A stretch of 64,000 nucleotides of DNA. Origin: Stenotrophomonas sp. VV52 (GTDB lineage Bacteria; Pseudomonadota; Gammaproteobacteria; Xanthomonadales; Xanthomonadaceae). A program made the position numbers and the translations under genes. The stretch spans positions 471,789 through 535,788 of the forward strand of contig NZ_PKQQ01000003.1 in assembly GCF_002893095.1 (NCBI RefSeq). The letters are read 5' to 3'. Position 1 is the first letter of the stretch, and every line of letters begins with the position of its first letter. Shown here in pieces: positions 15,866-24,586 of the stretch. Under the pieces are notes generated by a model, which worked only from the letters and a program-made list of their open reading frames with translations, was not told where the DNA came from and ran no database searches.

Positions 15866-17317
15866 TTACACGTTCAGCAGCAGGAACTCGCGCTCCCAGG
15901 AGCTGATCACCCGGAAGAAGGTCTCGTATTCCTTGCGCTTGACCGACACGTAGGCCCGGCAGAAGCGCTCGCCCAGCATCTCGCGCAGCTCCGGGCACCC
16001 TTCCAGCCCGTCCAGCGCCTCGCCCAGCGAGCGCGGCAGCTCGTAGCCGAGCTCCTTGGCGCTGCCGCTGACCGGCGCGGTCGGCGAGCCCCGCTCGCGG
16101 ATGCCCAGCAGGCCGGCGGCCAGGGTGGCGGCAAAGGCCAGGTAGGGGTTGGCGTCGGAACCGGCGAAGCGACTTTCCACCCGCATGTTTTCCGGCGTAT
16201 CCATCGGCACCCGCAGGCCGCAGGTGCGGTTGTCGAAACCCCAGTGCACGTTGCTCGGGGAAACCTCGCCGAACACCAGCCGCCGGTAGGAATTCACGTT
16301 CGGGGCGAAGAATGCCATCGCCGCCGGCACGTACTTCTGCAGCCCGGCCAGGTAATGCCCGAACAGCGGGCTGAATTCCTCGCCGCCGGTATCGCCACTG
16401 AACACGTTGTGGCCATCGCTGATCCGCACCAGGCTCTGGTGGATGTGCATGGCACTGCCCGGCTCGGTTTCCATCGGCTTGGCCAGGAAGGTGGCGTACA
16501 CCCCGTGCCGCATCGCCGACTCGCGCATGGTGCGCTTGAACAGGAACACCTGGTCGGCCAGGTCCATCGCATTGGCGTGGGTGAAGTTGACCTCCAGCTG
16601 CGCCGCACCGGATTCGTGGATGAGCGTGTCCACGTCCAGCTTCATCGCGTCGCAGTAGTCGTACATCAGGTCGAGGATCGGGTCGAATTCGTTGACCGCG
16701 TCGATCGAATACGACTGCCGCGCCGTTTCCGGGCGGCCGGAGCGACCGGCCGGCGGCAGCAGCGGGAAGTCCGGGTCGGTGTTCTTCTGCACCAGGAAGA
16801 ATTCCAGTTCCGGTGCGACCACCGGGCGCAGGCCCAGCTCGGCATAGGCGTCCAGCACCCGGCGCAGCACGTTGCGCGGGGCCAGCTCGTGCGGCTCGCC
16901 GTGCTTCGTGTAGCAGTCGTGGATGATCTGTGCGGTGGGGTCGGTGGCCCACGGCACCATGCGCACGGTGTCCGGGTCCGGGCGCAGGATCATGTCCGAG
17001 TCCGACGGCGAGGTCAGCTCGTAGTAATCGTCGGGGTACTCGCCGGTCACCGTGGTGGCGAAAACCCCCTCGGGCAGGCGCGTGCCGTAGTCATGCGAAA
17101 ACTTGTCGGCCGGGATGATCTTGCCGCGCGCGTTGCCGGTGATGTCCGGCACCAGGCACTCCACCTCGGTGATGTGGCGCTCCTTGAGCCAGCGGAGCAG
17201 CGCGCTCTCTTCGGCCACCGGCTTGGGCGCGGCCTTGCGGGACGGCGCCTTGCGCGAAGGCGCAGCGGCCTTGCGCGACGGGGACGTGGCTTTGCGCGAG
17301 CGCGTTCGAGTGGTCAT
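15866..17317 (-). CDS. puuA: Gamma-glutamylputrescine synthetase-like glutamine synthetase family protein
   Basis: A 483-residue type I glutamine synthetase fold protein. The catalytic core shows APELEFFLV, QLEVNFTHANAM, AMHIHQSLV and the nucleotide/ammonia region NRTCGLRVP...ESRFAGSDANPYLAFAA, as in PuuA. It would ligate glutamate to putrescine using ATP, the first step of the Puu pathway. Residues 1-30 are an unusual basic tail with four SRKA repeats not seen in E. coli PuuA. It lies between potF and a divergent puuB-like gene, which supports the assignment, although paralogues acting on other polyamines or amines are common in this family. Confidence 0.85.
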   Translation of the reverse strand: MTTRTRSRKATSPSRKAAAPSRKAPSRKAAPKPVAEESALLRWLKERHITEVECLVPDITGNARGKIIPADKFSHDYGTRLPEGVFATTVTGEYPDDYYELTSPSDSDMILRPDPDTVRMVPWATDPTAQIIHDCYTKHGEPHELAPRNVLRRVLDAYAELGLRPVVAPELEFFLVQKNTDPDFPLLPPAGRSGRPETARQSYSIDAVNEFDPILDLMYDYCDAMKLDVDTLIHESGAAQLEVNFTHANAMDLADQVFLFKRTMRESAMRHGVYATFLAKPMETEPGSAMHIHQSLVRISDGHNVFSGDTGGEEFSPLFGHYLAGLQKYVPAAMAFFAPNVNSYRRLVFGEVSPSNVHWGFDNRTCGLRVPMDTPENMRVESRFAGSDANPYLAFAATLAAGLLGIRERGSPTAPVSGSAKELGYELPRSLGEALDGLEGCPELREMLGERFCRAYVSVKRKEYETFFRVISSWEREFLLLNV

Positions 17318-17452
17318 GCCGGGCACGTTACCCCTGCCCCCTGCACGGGCGCAACCAACCACGTCACGACGGGCGCACCTGCCGTGAACACCGGTTGCTG
17401 GCATGCTGTGCCCCATGAGCGTTGCCCTTTCCCCTGTTCCCCGGTGCCGCCG

Positions 17453-18739
17453 ATGAGCCAGGCCGGCCTGGCCCACGCGCCCAGCTGGTATGCCGAAAGC
17501 CTGCCGGCCCAGCCGTTGCGGGCGCCGCTGCGCGGCGACCAAGCCACCGATGTCTGCGTGCTCGGCGCGGGCTACACCGGGTTGTCGGCCGCGCTTTCGC
17601 TCGCCGAGCGCGGCTACCGGGTAACGGTGCTGGAAGCCCACCGGGTCGGCTGGGGCGCATCCGGTCGCAACGGCGGCCAAGCCATCGTCGGCTACGGCTG
17701 CGAGGTGGACACGCTGGAACACCTGGTCGGCCACCCCGACGCACGCCGCCTGTTCGATTTTTCACGCGAGGGCATGGCCCTGCTGCGCCACCGCCTGCAG
17801 CATTACGCCATCGCCTGCGACTGGCGCGACGGCCACGCCAGCGTGCCGATCAATGCGCGCCAGGAGCGTGGACTGCGCCAGGGCATGCAGGCGCTGGTGG
17901 AACGCTACGACTATCCGCTGCAGTGGTGGGACCGGCAGCAGCTGCGTGGCCAGCTGGACAGCCCGCGCTACCGGGGCGCGATGTTCGATGCGGCCAGCGG
18001 CCACCTGCACCCGCTGGCGTATGCGCTGGGGCTGGCGCGTGCGGCCGAAAGCCTGGGCGTGGTGATCCATGAAGCAAGCCCCGTGCAGGCGCTGGTGCGC
18101 GGCGCCCGCCCGCAGCTGCGTACCGCGCACGGCACGCTCACGGCCAACCAGGTGGTGATTGCCGGCAATGCCTGGCTGCAGGGCATCGCGCCGGAGCTGG
18201 AAAGCCGGATCATGCCGGTGGGCACCTACATCGGCGCCAGCGCCCCGCTGGGCGAAGCGCGCGCCCGCACATTGATCCGCAACGACATGGCCGTGGCCGA
18301 CGTGAGCTGGGCGCTGGACTACTTCAAGCTCAGCGCCGACCACCGCCTGCTGTTCGGCGGCCGCGCCAGCTATTCGGCGCTGCCGCCGCCCAACCTGCGG
18401 GGGGTGATGACCCGGCGCATGCACCAGGTGTTCCCACAGCTGGCCGACGTGGGCATGGAGCAGGTGTGGGGCGGCTACGTGGACATCACCCGCAACCGCG
18501 CCCCGCACTGGGGCCGGCTGACCCCGAACGTGTACTTCGCACAGGGTTTTTCCGGCCATGGTGTCGCCGCCACCGGCCTGGCCGGCGACGTGATCGCCGA
18601 GGCGATTGCAGGGCAGAACGAGCGCCTGGACGTATTCGAACGCATTCCGCACAAGCGCTTCCCGGGCGGAAAGCTGCTGCGCACCCCGCTGCTGGTGGCG
18701 GCGATGTCCTGGTACAAGCTGCGGGACGTGATTGGGTGA
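17453..18739 (+). CDS. puuB: Gamma-glutamylputrescine oxidase-like FAD-dependent oxidoreductase
   Basis: A 428-residue protein close in length to E. coli PuuB. The N-terminal Rossmann motif is VLGAGYTGLSAALSLAERG, and WGASGRNGGQAIVGYG follows, a signature of the DadA/PuuB branch. The C-terminal GFSGHGVAATGLAGDVIAEAI closes the FAD site. It would oxidise gamma-glutamylputrescine to the aldehyde with release of ammonia and peroxide. The ATG at 17453 starts the family homology; the frame is open far upstream through the antisense of puuA. It is divergent from puuA with a 135-bp shared upstream region, where a common regulator may bind. Confidence 0.87.
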   Translation: MSQAGLAHAPSWYAESLPAQPLRAPLRGDQATDVCVLGAGYTGLSAALSLAERGYRVTVLEAHRVGWGASGRNGGQAIVGYGCEVDTLEHLVGHPDARRLFDFSREGMALLRHRLQHYAIACDWRDGHASVPINARQERGLRQGMQALVERYDYPLQWWDRQQLRGQLDSPRYRGAMFDAASGHLHPLAYALGLARAAESLGVVIHEASPVQALVRGARPQLRTAHGTLTANQVVIAGNAWLQGIAPELESRIMPVGTYIGASAPLGEARARTLIRNDMAVADVSWALDYFKLSADHRLLFGGRASYSALPPPNLRGVMTRRMHQVFPQLADVGMEQVWGGYVDITRNRAPHWGRLTPNVYFAQGFSGHGVAATGLAGDVIAEAIAGQNERLDVFERIPHKRFPGGKLLRTPLLVAAMSWYKLRDVIG

Positions 18740-18743
18740 AGCC

Positions 18744-18765
18744 GCCGGGCAGAGCCCGGCGCTAC
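18744..18765 (-). repeat. SMAG/REP-like palindrome after puuB
   Basis: Single copy with arms GCCGGGC/GCCCGGC and a CTAC end (GTAG on the minus strand), starting 5 bp after the puuB-like stop. It is near-identical to the copy at 7592-7613. Confidence 0.75.
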
Positions 18766-18907
18766 GGATACGCTCATGGCCGCTGGGAATGTGACAGGCC
18801 GCTTTTTCCCAACGACACCCACCTCACAGATCCGAAGATTGCCCCTAAAGTCCGGCGTGAAGGCGCCGCTATTACTTCCGACCCTCTCGGATTCGAGCGT
18901 ACGCAAC

Positions 18908-20248
18908 ATGCCGGCACTGTTTCAGGGCGCTTTGGACAGCGCCCCCGGGGAAGACCTGCCTCAGCGGATTCTGCTGGTCGAGAACTCGCGCACGTTCACC
19001 AGCATGCTCAAGGAGGCCATCGAGCAGCGGCTGGAGCTGCCGGTGTCGGTGGCGACCAGCCTGGCCGAGGCCGGGCGCCTGCTGGACGAAGAGAAGGGCT
19101 GGTTCCTGGTGCTGACCGGGCTGGTGCTGGCCGACGGCGACCGCGACCACGTGGTGGACTTCTTCCTGTCGCGCGGGCTGCGCACAGTGGTGGTCAGCAG
19201 CGTGTACGACGAGGACCTGCGCAAGCGCGTGCTGCAGCAGCAGATCATCGATTACGTGCTGAAGAATACGCCGGGCAGCGTGGACTACCTGGTGTGGCTG
19301 GTGCAGCGGCTGGACCGCAACCGCCGGATCGCCGCGCTGGTGGTGGACGACTCGATGTCCGCACGGCTCTACGCGGCCTCCCTGCTGCGCATGTACGGCC
19401 ACGAGGTCTACGAGGCCGCCGACGGTGCCGAAGGCCTCAAGGCCATCGAAGCGCACCCGGCGATCCGATTGGCGGTGGTGGACCAGGAAATGCCGGGCAT
19501 GGAGGGCGTGGAGTTCACCCGTCGCCTGCGCACCCTGCGCTCGCGCGACAAGGTCGCGGTGATCGGCATTTCCGGCAACACCGACCCCTCGCTGATCCCG
19601 CGCTTCCTCAAGAACGGCGCGAACGACTTTCTGCGCAAGCCCTTTTCGCGCGAGGAATTCTTCTGCCGCGTCTCGCAGAACGTGGACCAGCTGGAGCTGA
19701 TCGGCACCCTGCAGGACCTGGCCACGCGCGACTTCCTCACCGGGCTGCCGAACCGTCGCTGTTTCCTGGAGCAGAGCCAGCGCCAGTTGCCGAAACTGGA
19801 GCTGAAGGGCGAGCAGGTCGCCGTGGCGATGATCGACATCGACCACTTCAAACACATCAACGACACCCACGGCCATGAAGCCGGCGACGATGCGCTGCGC
19901 GCGGTCGCGGCCGCCGTGGCCGACCACGCGCGCGACCAGGACCTGATCGCGCGGTTCGGCGGCGAAGAGTTCTGCCTGCTTGTTCCGGGGCTGGAGGAAG
20001 ATGAGGCCATCGATTATTTCGAGATCCTGCGCCAGCGCATCGCCGCGCTGGAAGTCGACCTTGGCCACACTATCCTGCGCATGACCGTCAGCATCGGCGT
20101 GTGCTGCCTGCGCCCGGCTGGCGACGCGCTGCATGGGCTGATTTCCGAAGCGGACCGCCAGCTCTACCTGGCCAAGGCCGCTGGCCGCAACCGGGTCTGC
20201 AGCACGGGCGTGGCCACGGCGACGCGCGAACCCGCACTGGTGCTTTGA
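18908..20248 (+). CDS. Tandem-REC GGDEF response regulator (diguanylate cyclase)
   Basis: A 446-residue cytoplasmic protein with two receiver domains and a GGDEF domain. The first REC (about 20-135) is degenerate: where the phospho-acceptor Asp should be, the sequence is LVLTGLVLADG with Thr70, and only Glu25 remains of the acidic pair. The second REC (about 142-262) is intact with Asp147/Asp148, phospho-acceptor Asp192 and Lys244. The cyclase has GGEEF at 351-355 and an inhibitory I-site RDQD at 342-345, so it should make c-di-GMP with product feedback. No histidine kinase is adjacent. ATG at 18908 is chosen because homology begins soon after it. Confidence 0.88.
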   Translation: MPALFQGALDSAPGEDLPQRILLVENSRTFTSMLKEAIEQRLELPVSVATSLAEAGRLLDEEKGWFLVLTGLVLADGDRDHVVDFFLSRGLRTVVVSSVYDEDLRKRVLQQQIIDYVLKNTPGSVDYLVWLVQRLDRNRRIAALVVDDSMSARLYAASLLRMYGHEVYEAADGAEGLKAIEAHPAIRLAVVDQEMPGMEGVEFTRRLRTLRSRDKVAVIGISGNTDPSLIPRFLKNGANDFLRKPFSREEFFCRVSQNVDQLELIGTLQDLATRDFLTGLPNRRCFLEQSQRQLPKLELKGEQVAVAMIDIDHFKHINDTHGHEAGDDALRAVAAAVADHARDQDLIARFGGEEFCLLVPGLEEDEAIDYFEILRQRIAALEVDLGHTILRMTVSIGVCCLRPAGDALHGLISEADRQLYLAKAAGRNRVCSTGVATATREPALVL

Positions 20249-20286
20249 TCCAGATCAACGCACGGTAGCGCTGCCCTGCCTAGAGT
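20245..20286 (+). promoter_or_regulatory. FNR/ANR-type box and -10 element upstream of bacteriohemerythrin
   Basis: TTGATCCAGATCAA at 20245-20258 is a perfect match to the FNR consensus TTGAT-N4-ATCAA. TAGAGT at 20281-20286 is a fair -10 hexamer. If transcription starts seven bases after it, the box centre lies at -41.5, the class II position. The box overlaps the stop codon of the diguanylate cyclase gene. Oxygen-controlled transcription of the downstream gene is inferred. Confidence 0.7.
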
Positions 20287-20316
20287 CGTTCCCGGCACAC
20301 CGCATGGGAACGCAGC

Positions 20317-20778
20317 ATGGCACTTCTGGTCTGGCAGGACGACCTCAACATCGGCATCGACGTGATCGATCACCAGCACATGCGGATCGTGGAGATGCTC
20401 AACCACCTGCATGTGGCGCAGACCAGCCTGCACACGCTGGCCGTGGCCGAGGTGATCGACGAACTGGTGGACTACACCATGTCGCACTTCGCCTTCGAGG
20501 AAGAGCTGATGGAGGAGGCCGGCTATCCGTTCTGCGCTGCGCACAAGCGCGTGCATGAGATCTTCGGCAAGCGCGTGGTCGAATACCGGCTGCGCTTCCA
20601 GGCCGGCGAAGACATCACCGACGAACTGCGCACCATGCTGTCGCGCTGGCTGTTCAACCACATCCGCGGCGACGACAAGGCCTACGCGGAAACGGTCAAG
20701 CAGCACCTCAACCAGTTCGCCCGCGACCACCAGCAGGGCACCTGGCTGGGCCGCACGCTCAAGCGGATTTTCCGCTGA
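20317..20778 (+). CDS. Bacteriohemerythrin
   Basis: A 153-residue single-domain hemerythrin. The diiron ligands are in place: His19 (IDHQH), His57 and Glu61 (SHFAFEEE), His76 and His80 (HKRVH), His115 and Asp120 (NHIRGDD). Such proteins bind O2 reversibly and serve in oxygen storage, delivery or sensing. There is no signal peptide, so it is cytoplasmic. An FNR-type box lies upstream, and the gene directly before it makes c-di-GMP. The 3' end overlaps the convergent MFS gene by 20 bp. Confidence 0.93.
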   Translation: MALLVWQDDLNIGIDVIDHQHMRIVEMLNHLHVAQTSLHTLAVAEVIDELVDYTMSHFAFEEELMEEAGYPFCAAHKRVHEIFGKRVVEYRLRFQAGEDITDELRTMLSRWLFNHIRGDDKAYAETVKQHLNQFARDHQQGTWLGRTLKRIFR

Positions 20779-22057
20779 GCCGCGTCGGCCGGCCCATGGC
20801 CAGCAGCGCCACGATGGTCACCACCGCCGTCAGGCACAGGTAATAGCCCACTGCTACCAGGCCGAAGCGCCCGGCCAGCCAGGTGGCCACATACGGCGCC
20901 GGCGCCGCGCCGAGAATGCCGGCCAGGTTGAACGACAGCGAGGCGCCGGTATAGCGCACCTGTACCGGGTAGATCTCGGCCAAGAAAGTGCCGCAGGGGC
21001 CGTAGGTCAGGCCCATCAGGAACAGGCCCAGCGACAGGAACGCGACCACCATCCACGGATGGCCGGCCTGGAACAGCGGGGCGAACAGCACACCGAAGGC
21101 GAGGATCAGCCCGCTGGCCACGATCATGGTGCGGCGCGTGCCCCAGCGGTCGCCATACTTGGCCGAGATCGGAATGCCGGCGGCGAAGAACAGGATGCCG
21201 ACCATCTGCAGCAGCAGGAACTGCTCGCGGCTGTAACCGAGCACGGTGGTGCCGTAGCCCAGGGTGAACACCGTCATCAGGTAGAACAGCACGAAGGTGG
21301 CGAACGCACCGAGCGTGCCCAGCAGCAGCGTGCGCGGGTGGTGGCGCAGCACGGTCCACATCGGCAGGCGCACGCGTTCGTTGCGGTCCAGCGCGGCCTG
21401 GAACTGCGGGGTCTCATGGATGTTGAGGCGCACCCACAGGCCCACCGCGACCAGCAGCGAGCTGGCCAGGAACGGCACGCGCCAGCCCCACTGCAGGAAG
21501 TCGGCATCGCTCATGGCGCGGCCGAGCAGCAGGAAGATGCCGGCCGACAGCAGGAAGCCCAGCGGCGCGCCCAGCTGCGGGAACATGCCGTACCAGGCGC
21601 GTTTGCCCGGCGGCGCGTTCTCGGTGGCCAGCAGCACCGCCCCGCCCCACTCGCCGCCCAGCCCCAGGCCTTGGCCGAACCGGCACAGCGCCAACAGCGC
21701 CGGCGCCACCAGCCCGATGCTGGCATGGGTGGGCAGCAGGCCGATCGCCACGGTGGACACACCCATGGTCAGCAGCGCCGCGACCAGCGTGGCCTTGCGG
21801 CCGATCCGGTCGCCGTAGTGGCCGAACACCGCAGAACCCACCGGCCGGGCGATGAACGCCACCGCGAAGGTCGCCAGCGACTGCAGCAGCGCCGCACCTT
21901 CGCTGCTGTCGGGGAAGAACAGGTGCGGGAACACCAGCACGGCCGCCGTGGCGTAGATGTAGAAATCGAAGAATTCGATGGTGGTGCCGATCAGGCTGGC
22001 CAGCAGCACACGACGGGGCGAGTTGACGGCAGGTGTGGCGGCAGCGGAAGTGGACAT
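20759..22057 (-). CDS. MFS transporter, metabolite:H+ symporter (MHS) type
   Basis: A 432-residue major facilitator with 12 predicted helices. The start [25 protein letters not shown] is the hallmark first helix of the MHS/ProP/KgtP/ShiA group, and [10 protein letters not shown] (loop 2-3) and [15 protein letters not shown] (helix 4-5) are conserved family motifs. Members import organic acids, osmolytes or similar solutes with protons. The substrate is not clear. It is divergent from the omega-aminotransferase gene with about 130 bp between them, so it may bring in a substrate for that enzyme, but this is only suggested by position. Confidence 0.88.
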   Translation of the reverse strand: MSTSAAATPAVNSPRRVLLASLIGTTIEFFDFYIYATAAVLVFPHLFFPDSSEGAALLQSLATFAVAFIARPVGSAVFGHYGDRIGRKATLVAALLTMGVSTVAIGLLPTHASIGLVAPALLALCRFGQGLGLGGEWGGAVLLATENAPPGKRAWYGMFPQLGAPLGFLLSAGIFLLLGRAMSDADFLQWGWRVPFLASSLLVAVGLWVRLNIHETPQFQAALDRNERVRLPMWTVLRHHPRTLLLGTLGAFATFVLFYLMTVFTLGYGTTVLGYSREQFLLLQMVGILFFAAGIPISAKYGDRWGTRRTMIVASGLILAFGVLFAPLFQAGHPWMVVAFLSLGLFLMGLTYGPCGTFLAEIYPVQVRYTGASLSFNLAGILGAAPAPYVATWLAGRFGLVAVGYYLCLTAVVTIVALLAMGRPTRLSGKSA

Positions 22058-22191
22058 CGTTCACGGGCGAAAGGATCAGCTGCCCGATTCTGCCACGCGG
22101 ATGCCACGCACCGGCGGCATGGTTGCAACCGTGACAGTTGCCTGCCCCGCGCTGCGCTACAGTGCGGTCATCCGGAACCGGGGGTCGCCTC

Positions 22192-23532
22192 ATGCCACGC
22201 ACCGACATGCCACACAACGGGCGGCCGCACTCACTGGACGCCTGGTGGATGCCGTTCACCGCCAATCGCCAGTTCAAGGCCGCACCGCGCCTGCTGGTGC
22301 GCGCCGAGGGCATGTACTACCACGACGCGGACGACCGGCCGATCCTGGACGGTGCCGCCGGGCTGTGGTGCTGCAACGCCGGGCATGCGCGGCCGCGCAT
22401 CGTGCAGGCGATCCAGCAGCAGGCCGCCACGCTGGATTTCGCCCCGCCGTTCCAGATGGGCTCGCCGCTGCCGTTCGTGCTGGCCGAACGCCTGGCCACG
22501 CTGGCGCCGGGGCCGCTCAACCACGCGTTCTTCACCAACTCCGGCTCCGAAGCCGTGGATACGGCGATGAAGATCGTGCTCGGCTACCACCGCCTGCGCG
22601 GGGAAGGCCAGCGCACCCGTTTCATCGGCCGCGAGAAGGCGTACCACGGGGTCGGTTTCGGCGGCCTGTCGATTGGCGGCCTGCCGAACAACCGCAAGGG
22701 CTTCGGCCCGCTGCTGGCCGGCAGCGATTTCCTGCGCCACACCCTGGATCTGTCGCGCAACGCGTTCAGCCCGGGCCTGCCGCGCCATGGCGCCGAGCTG
22801 GCCGAGGACCTGGAACGCCTGATAGCGCTGCACGACGCCTCGACCATTGCCGCCGTGTTCGTCGAACCGATTGCGGGGTCGGCCGGGGTGATCCTGCCGG
22901 CGCCGGGCTACCTGCAGCGCCTGCGCGAAATCTGCGACCAGCACGGCATCCTGCTGGTGTTCGACGAGGTCATCACCGGCTTCGGCCGGGTCGGCAACGC
23001 CTTCGCCGCCCAGCGTTTCGGGGTCACCCCGGACCTGCTGACGATGGCCAAGGGACTGACCAACGGCGCGGTGCCGATGGGCGCGGTGCTGGTCTCCGAC
23101 GCCATCCACGATGCGTACATGCAGGGCCCGCCGGGCGCGATCGAGCTGTTCCATGGCTATACGTATTCCGGTCACCCGCTGGCCTGTGCGGCGGCGCTGG
23201 CCGCCCTGGACACCTATGCGGCGGAAGGGTTGTTCGACCGCGCCATCGAGCTGGGCGAGTACTGGCAGACCCGGCTGCACAGCCTGCGCGGGCTGCCGAA
23301 CGTGGTGGACATCCGCAACTTCGGGCTGATCGGCGCGGTTGAACTGGCGCCGCGCAAGGGTGCGCCGGGCAGCCGCGGCTACGAGGTGTTCGAGCGCTGC
23401 TTCCGCGACGGCCAACTGCTGGTGCGCTGCACCGGTGACGTGATCGCCCTGTCGCCGCCGTTGATCATCGAGCGCGAGCAGATCGACCGGATCGTGGACG
23501 TGCTTGGCGAGATGATCCGCGCCACCGGTTGA
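22192..23532 (+). CDS. Omega-amino acid (beta-alanine/putrescine)--pyruvate aminotransferase
   Basis: A 446-residue class III PLP aminotransferase. The opening SLDAWWMPFTANRQFKAAPRL is typical of omega-amino acid:pyruvate transaminases. TNSGSEAVDTAMK (115-127) binds the cofactor phosphate, VFDEVITGFGR holds Asp258, and TMAKGLTNG has the Schiff-base Lys287. It would transfer the terminal amino group of beta-alanine or a related omega-amine to pyruvate. Placement near pot/puu genes fits amine catabolism, where SpuC-type paralogues act on putrescine. Motifs do not separate these substrates. An earlier in-frame ATG at 22138 and a later one at 22207 are possible starts. Confidence 0.85.
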   Translation: MPRTDMPHNGRPHSLDAWWMPFTANRQFKAAPRLLVRAEGMYYHDADDRPILDGAAGLWCCNAGHARPRIVQAIQQQAATLDFAPPFQMGSPLPFVLAERLATLAPGPLNHAFFTNSGSEAVDTAMKIVLGYHRLRGEGQRTRFIGREKAYHGVGFGGLSIGGLPNNRKGFGPLLAGSDFLRHTLDLSRNAFSPGLPRHGAELAEDLERLIALHDASTIAAVFVEPIAGSAGVILPAPGYLQRLREICDQHGILLVFDEVITGFGRVGNAFAAQRFGVTPDLLTMAKGLTNGAVPMGAVLVSDAIHDAYMQGPPGAIELFHGYTYSGHPLACAAALAALDTYAAEGLFDRAIELGEYWQTRLHSLRGLPNVVDIRNFGLIGAVELAPRKGAPGSRGYEVFERCFRDGQLLVRCTGDVIALSPPLIIEREQIDRIVDVLGEMIRATG

Positions 23533-23568
23533 TAGAATGGCGGGTCATTACCCGTCGCCCCGGATTGC

Positions 23569-24432
23569 ATGGACATCGTCGTCAAAGAAGAACTCAAGGC
23601 CTATATCGATCCGCTCACCGCCGACGAGCACGAGGCCCTGGAGCGGAGCATCCTGGCCGAGGGCTGCCGCGACGCGCTGGTGCTGTGGAACGACGTGCTG
23701 GTGGACGGGCACAACCGCTTCGGCATCTGCCAGAAGCACGGCCTGCCGTTCCAGACGGTGCAGAACACCCGCTTCCAGTCGATGGACGATGTGCACCTGT
23801 GGATGATCGAGCAGCACCTGGGCCGGCGCAGCGCCTCCGACTTCCAGCGTGGGGTGCTGGCGCTGCGCAAGCGCGACATCCTGGCCGAGCGCCACCGCGC
23901 TGACCAGGCCCAGCTGCAGCGCGAAAGCGACGGCGAGATCGCCGACGCCACCCCGGAAGGCGATGAAGACAGCCCGCCGTGGGCGCCGGCGCCGAAGGTC
24001 AGCCGTGCCGACATGGCGCGCGAAGCGCGGCTGAGCAGCAGCCAGGTCACGATGATCGAACGCATCCACAAGCAGGCGGCGCCGGAACTGGTGGAGGCGG
24101 TCAAGAGCGGCGTCATCTCGATCAGCGCGGCGGCAGCGGTGTCCGACCTGCCGGAAGAAGAACAGCGCGCGGCAGCGGTCGCCGGCAAGGACGAGTTGAA
24201 GCAGGCCGCCAAGCGCGTACGCGAAGCCAAGCGCAAGCCGCGCAAGCCGGTGCAGGAGGTATTGCACAGTGCCGATGGCGAGCTGGAGGTCGACGCCAGT
24301 CGGGAAGCGGAGATCGCCGACGCACTGGCATCGCTGGGCGAAGGCCCCGCTGAGCTGCGCCAGCGGATCATCGCGCTGACGCTCGAAAACGACGCGCTGA
24401 AGCGCCAGCTGGCCGCGCTGCGCGCGGGGTGA
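23569..24432 (+). CDS. Orphan ParB-like nuclease/partition-fold protein
   Basis: A 287-residue protein with a ParB/Spo0J N-terminal-like domain at about residues 8-105; VDGHNRFGICQKHG (45-58) matches the family's DGxxRxxA-type loop. A second ParB-like helical region at about 140-205 contains ADMAREARLSSSQVTMIERI (HTH-like) and VEAVKSGVISISAAAAVSDL, the characteristic segment after the HTH. The C-terminus (260-287) is a probable coiled coil. No ParA gene or parS cluster is next to it, so it is not a normal partition operon. Similar genes are often labelled plasmid replication/partition related. Function here is unknown; a DNA-binding role is likely. Confidence 0.7.
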   Translation: MDIVVKEELKAYIDPLTADEHEALERSILAEGCRDALVLWNDVLVDGHNRFGICQKHGLPFQTVQNTRFQSMDDVHLWMIEQHLGRRSASDFQRGVLALRKRDILAERHRADQAQLQRESDGEIADATPEGDEDSPPWAPAPKVSRADMAREARLSSSQVTMIERIHKQAAPELVEAVKSGVISISAAAAVSDLPEEEQRAAAVAGKDELKQAAKRVREAKRKPRKPVQEVLHSADGELEVDASREAEIADALASLGEGPAELRQRIIALTLENDALKRQLAALRAG

Positions 24433-24545
24433 TGCCGGCCGCTGGCCGCCGACGCGTAAACCCAACACGGCGCGCGTAGTGCCGGCCGCTGGCCGGCTCC
24501 ACGCAGATCCGGCAACGTGCGGAGCCGGCCAACGGCCGGCACTAC
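24433..24545. repeat. SMAG/REP-like array of three palindromes
   Basis: A partial copy (24433-24450, TGCCGGCCGCTGGCCG), a full copy beginning GTAG (24476-24500) and an inverted full copy ending CTAC (24521-24545), all with GCCGGCC arms. They fill the space between the ParB-like gene and the DUF445 gene. Confidence 0.78.
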
Positions 24546-24586
24546 GCGTCAAGCGTTGATCATCTGGCTGTGGATAGACTGGGCGC

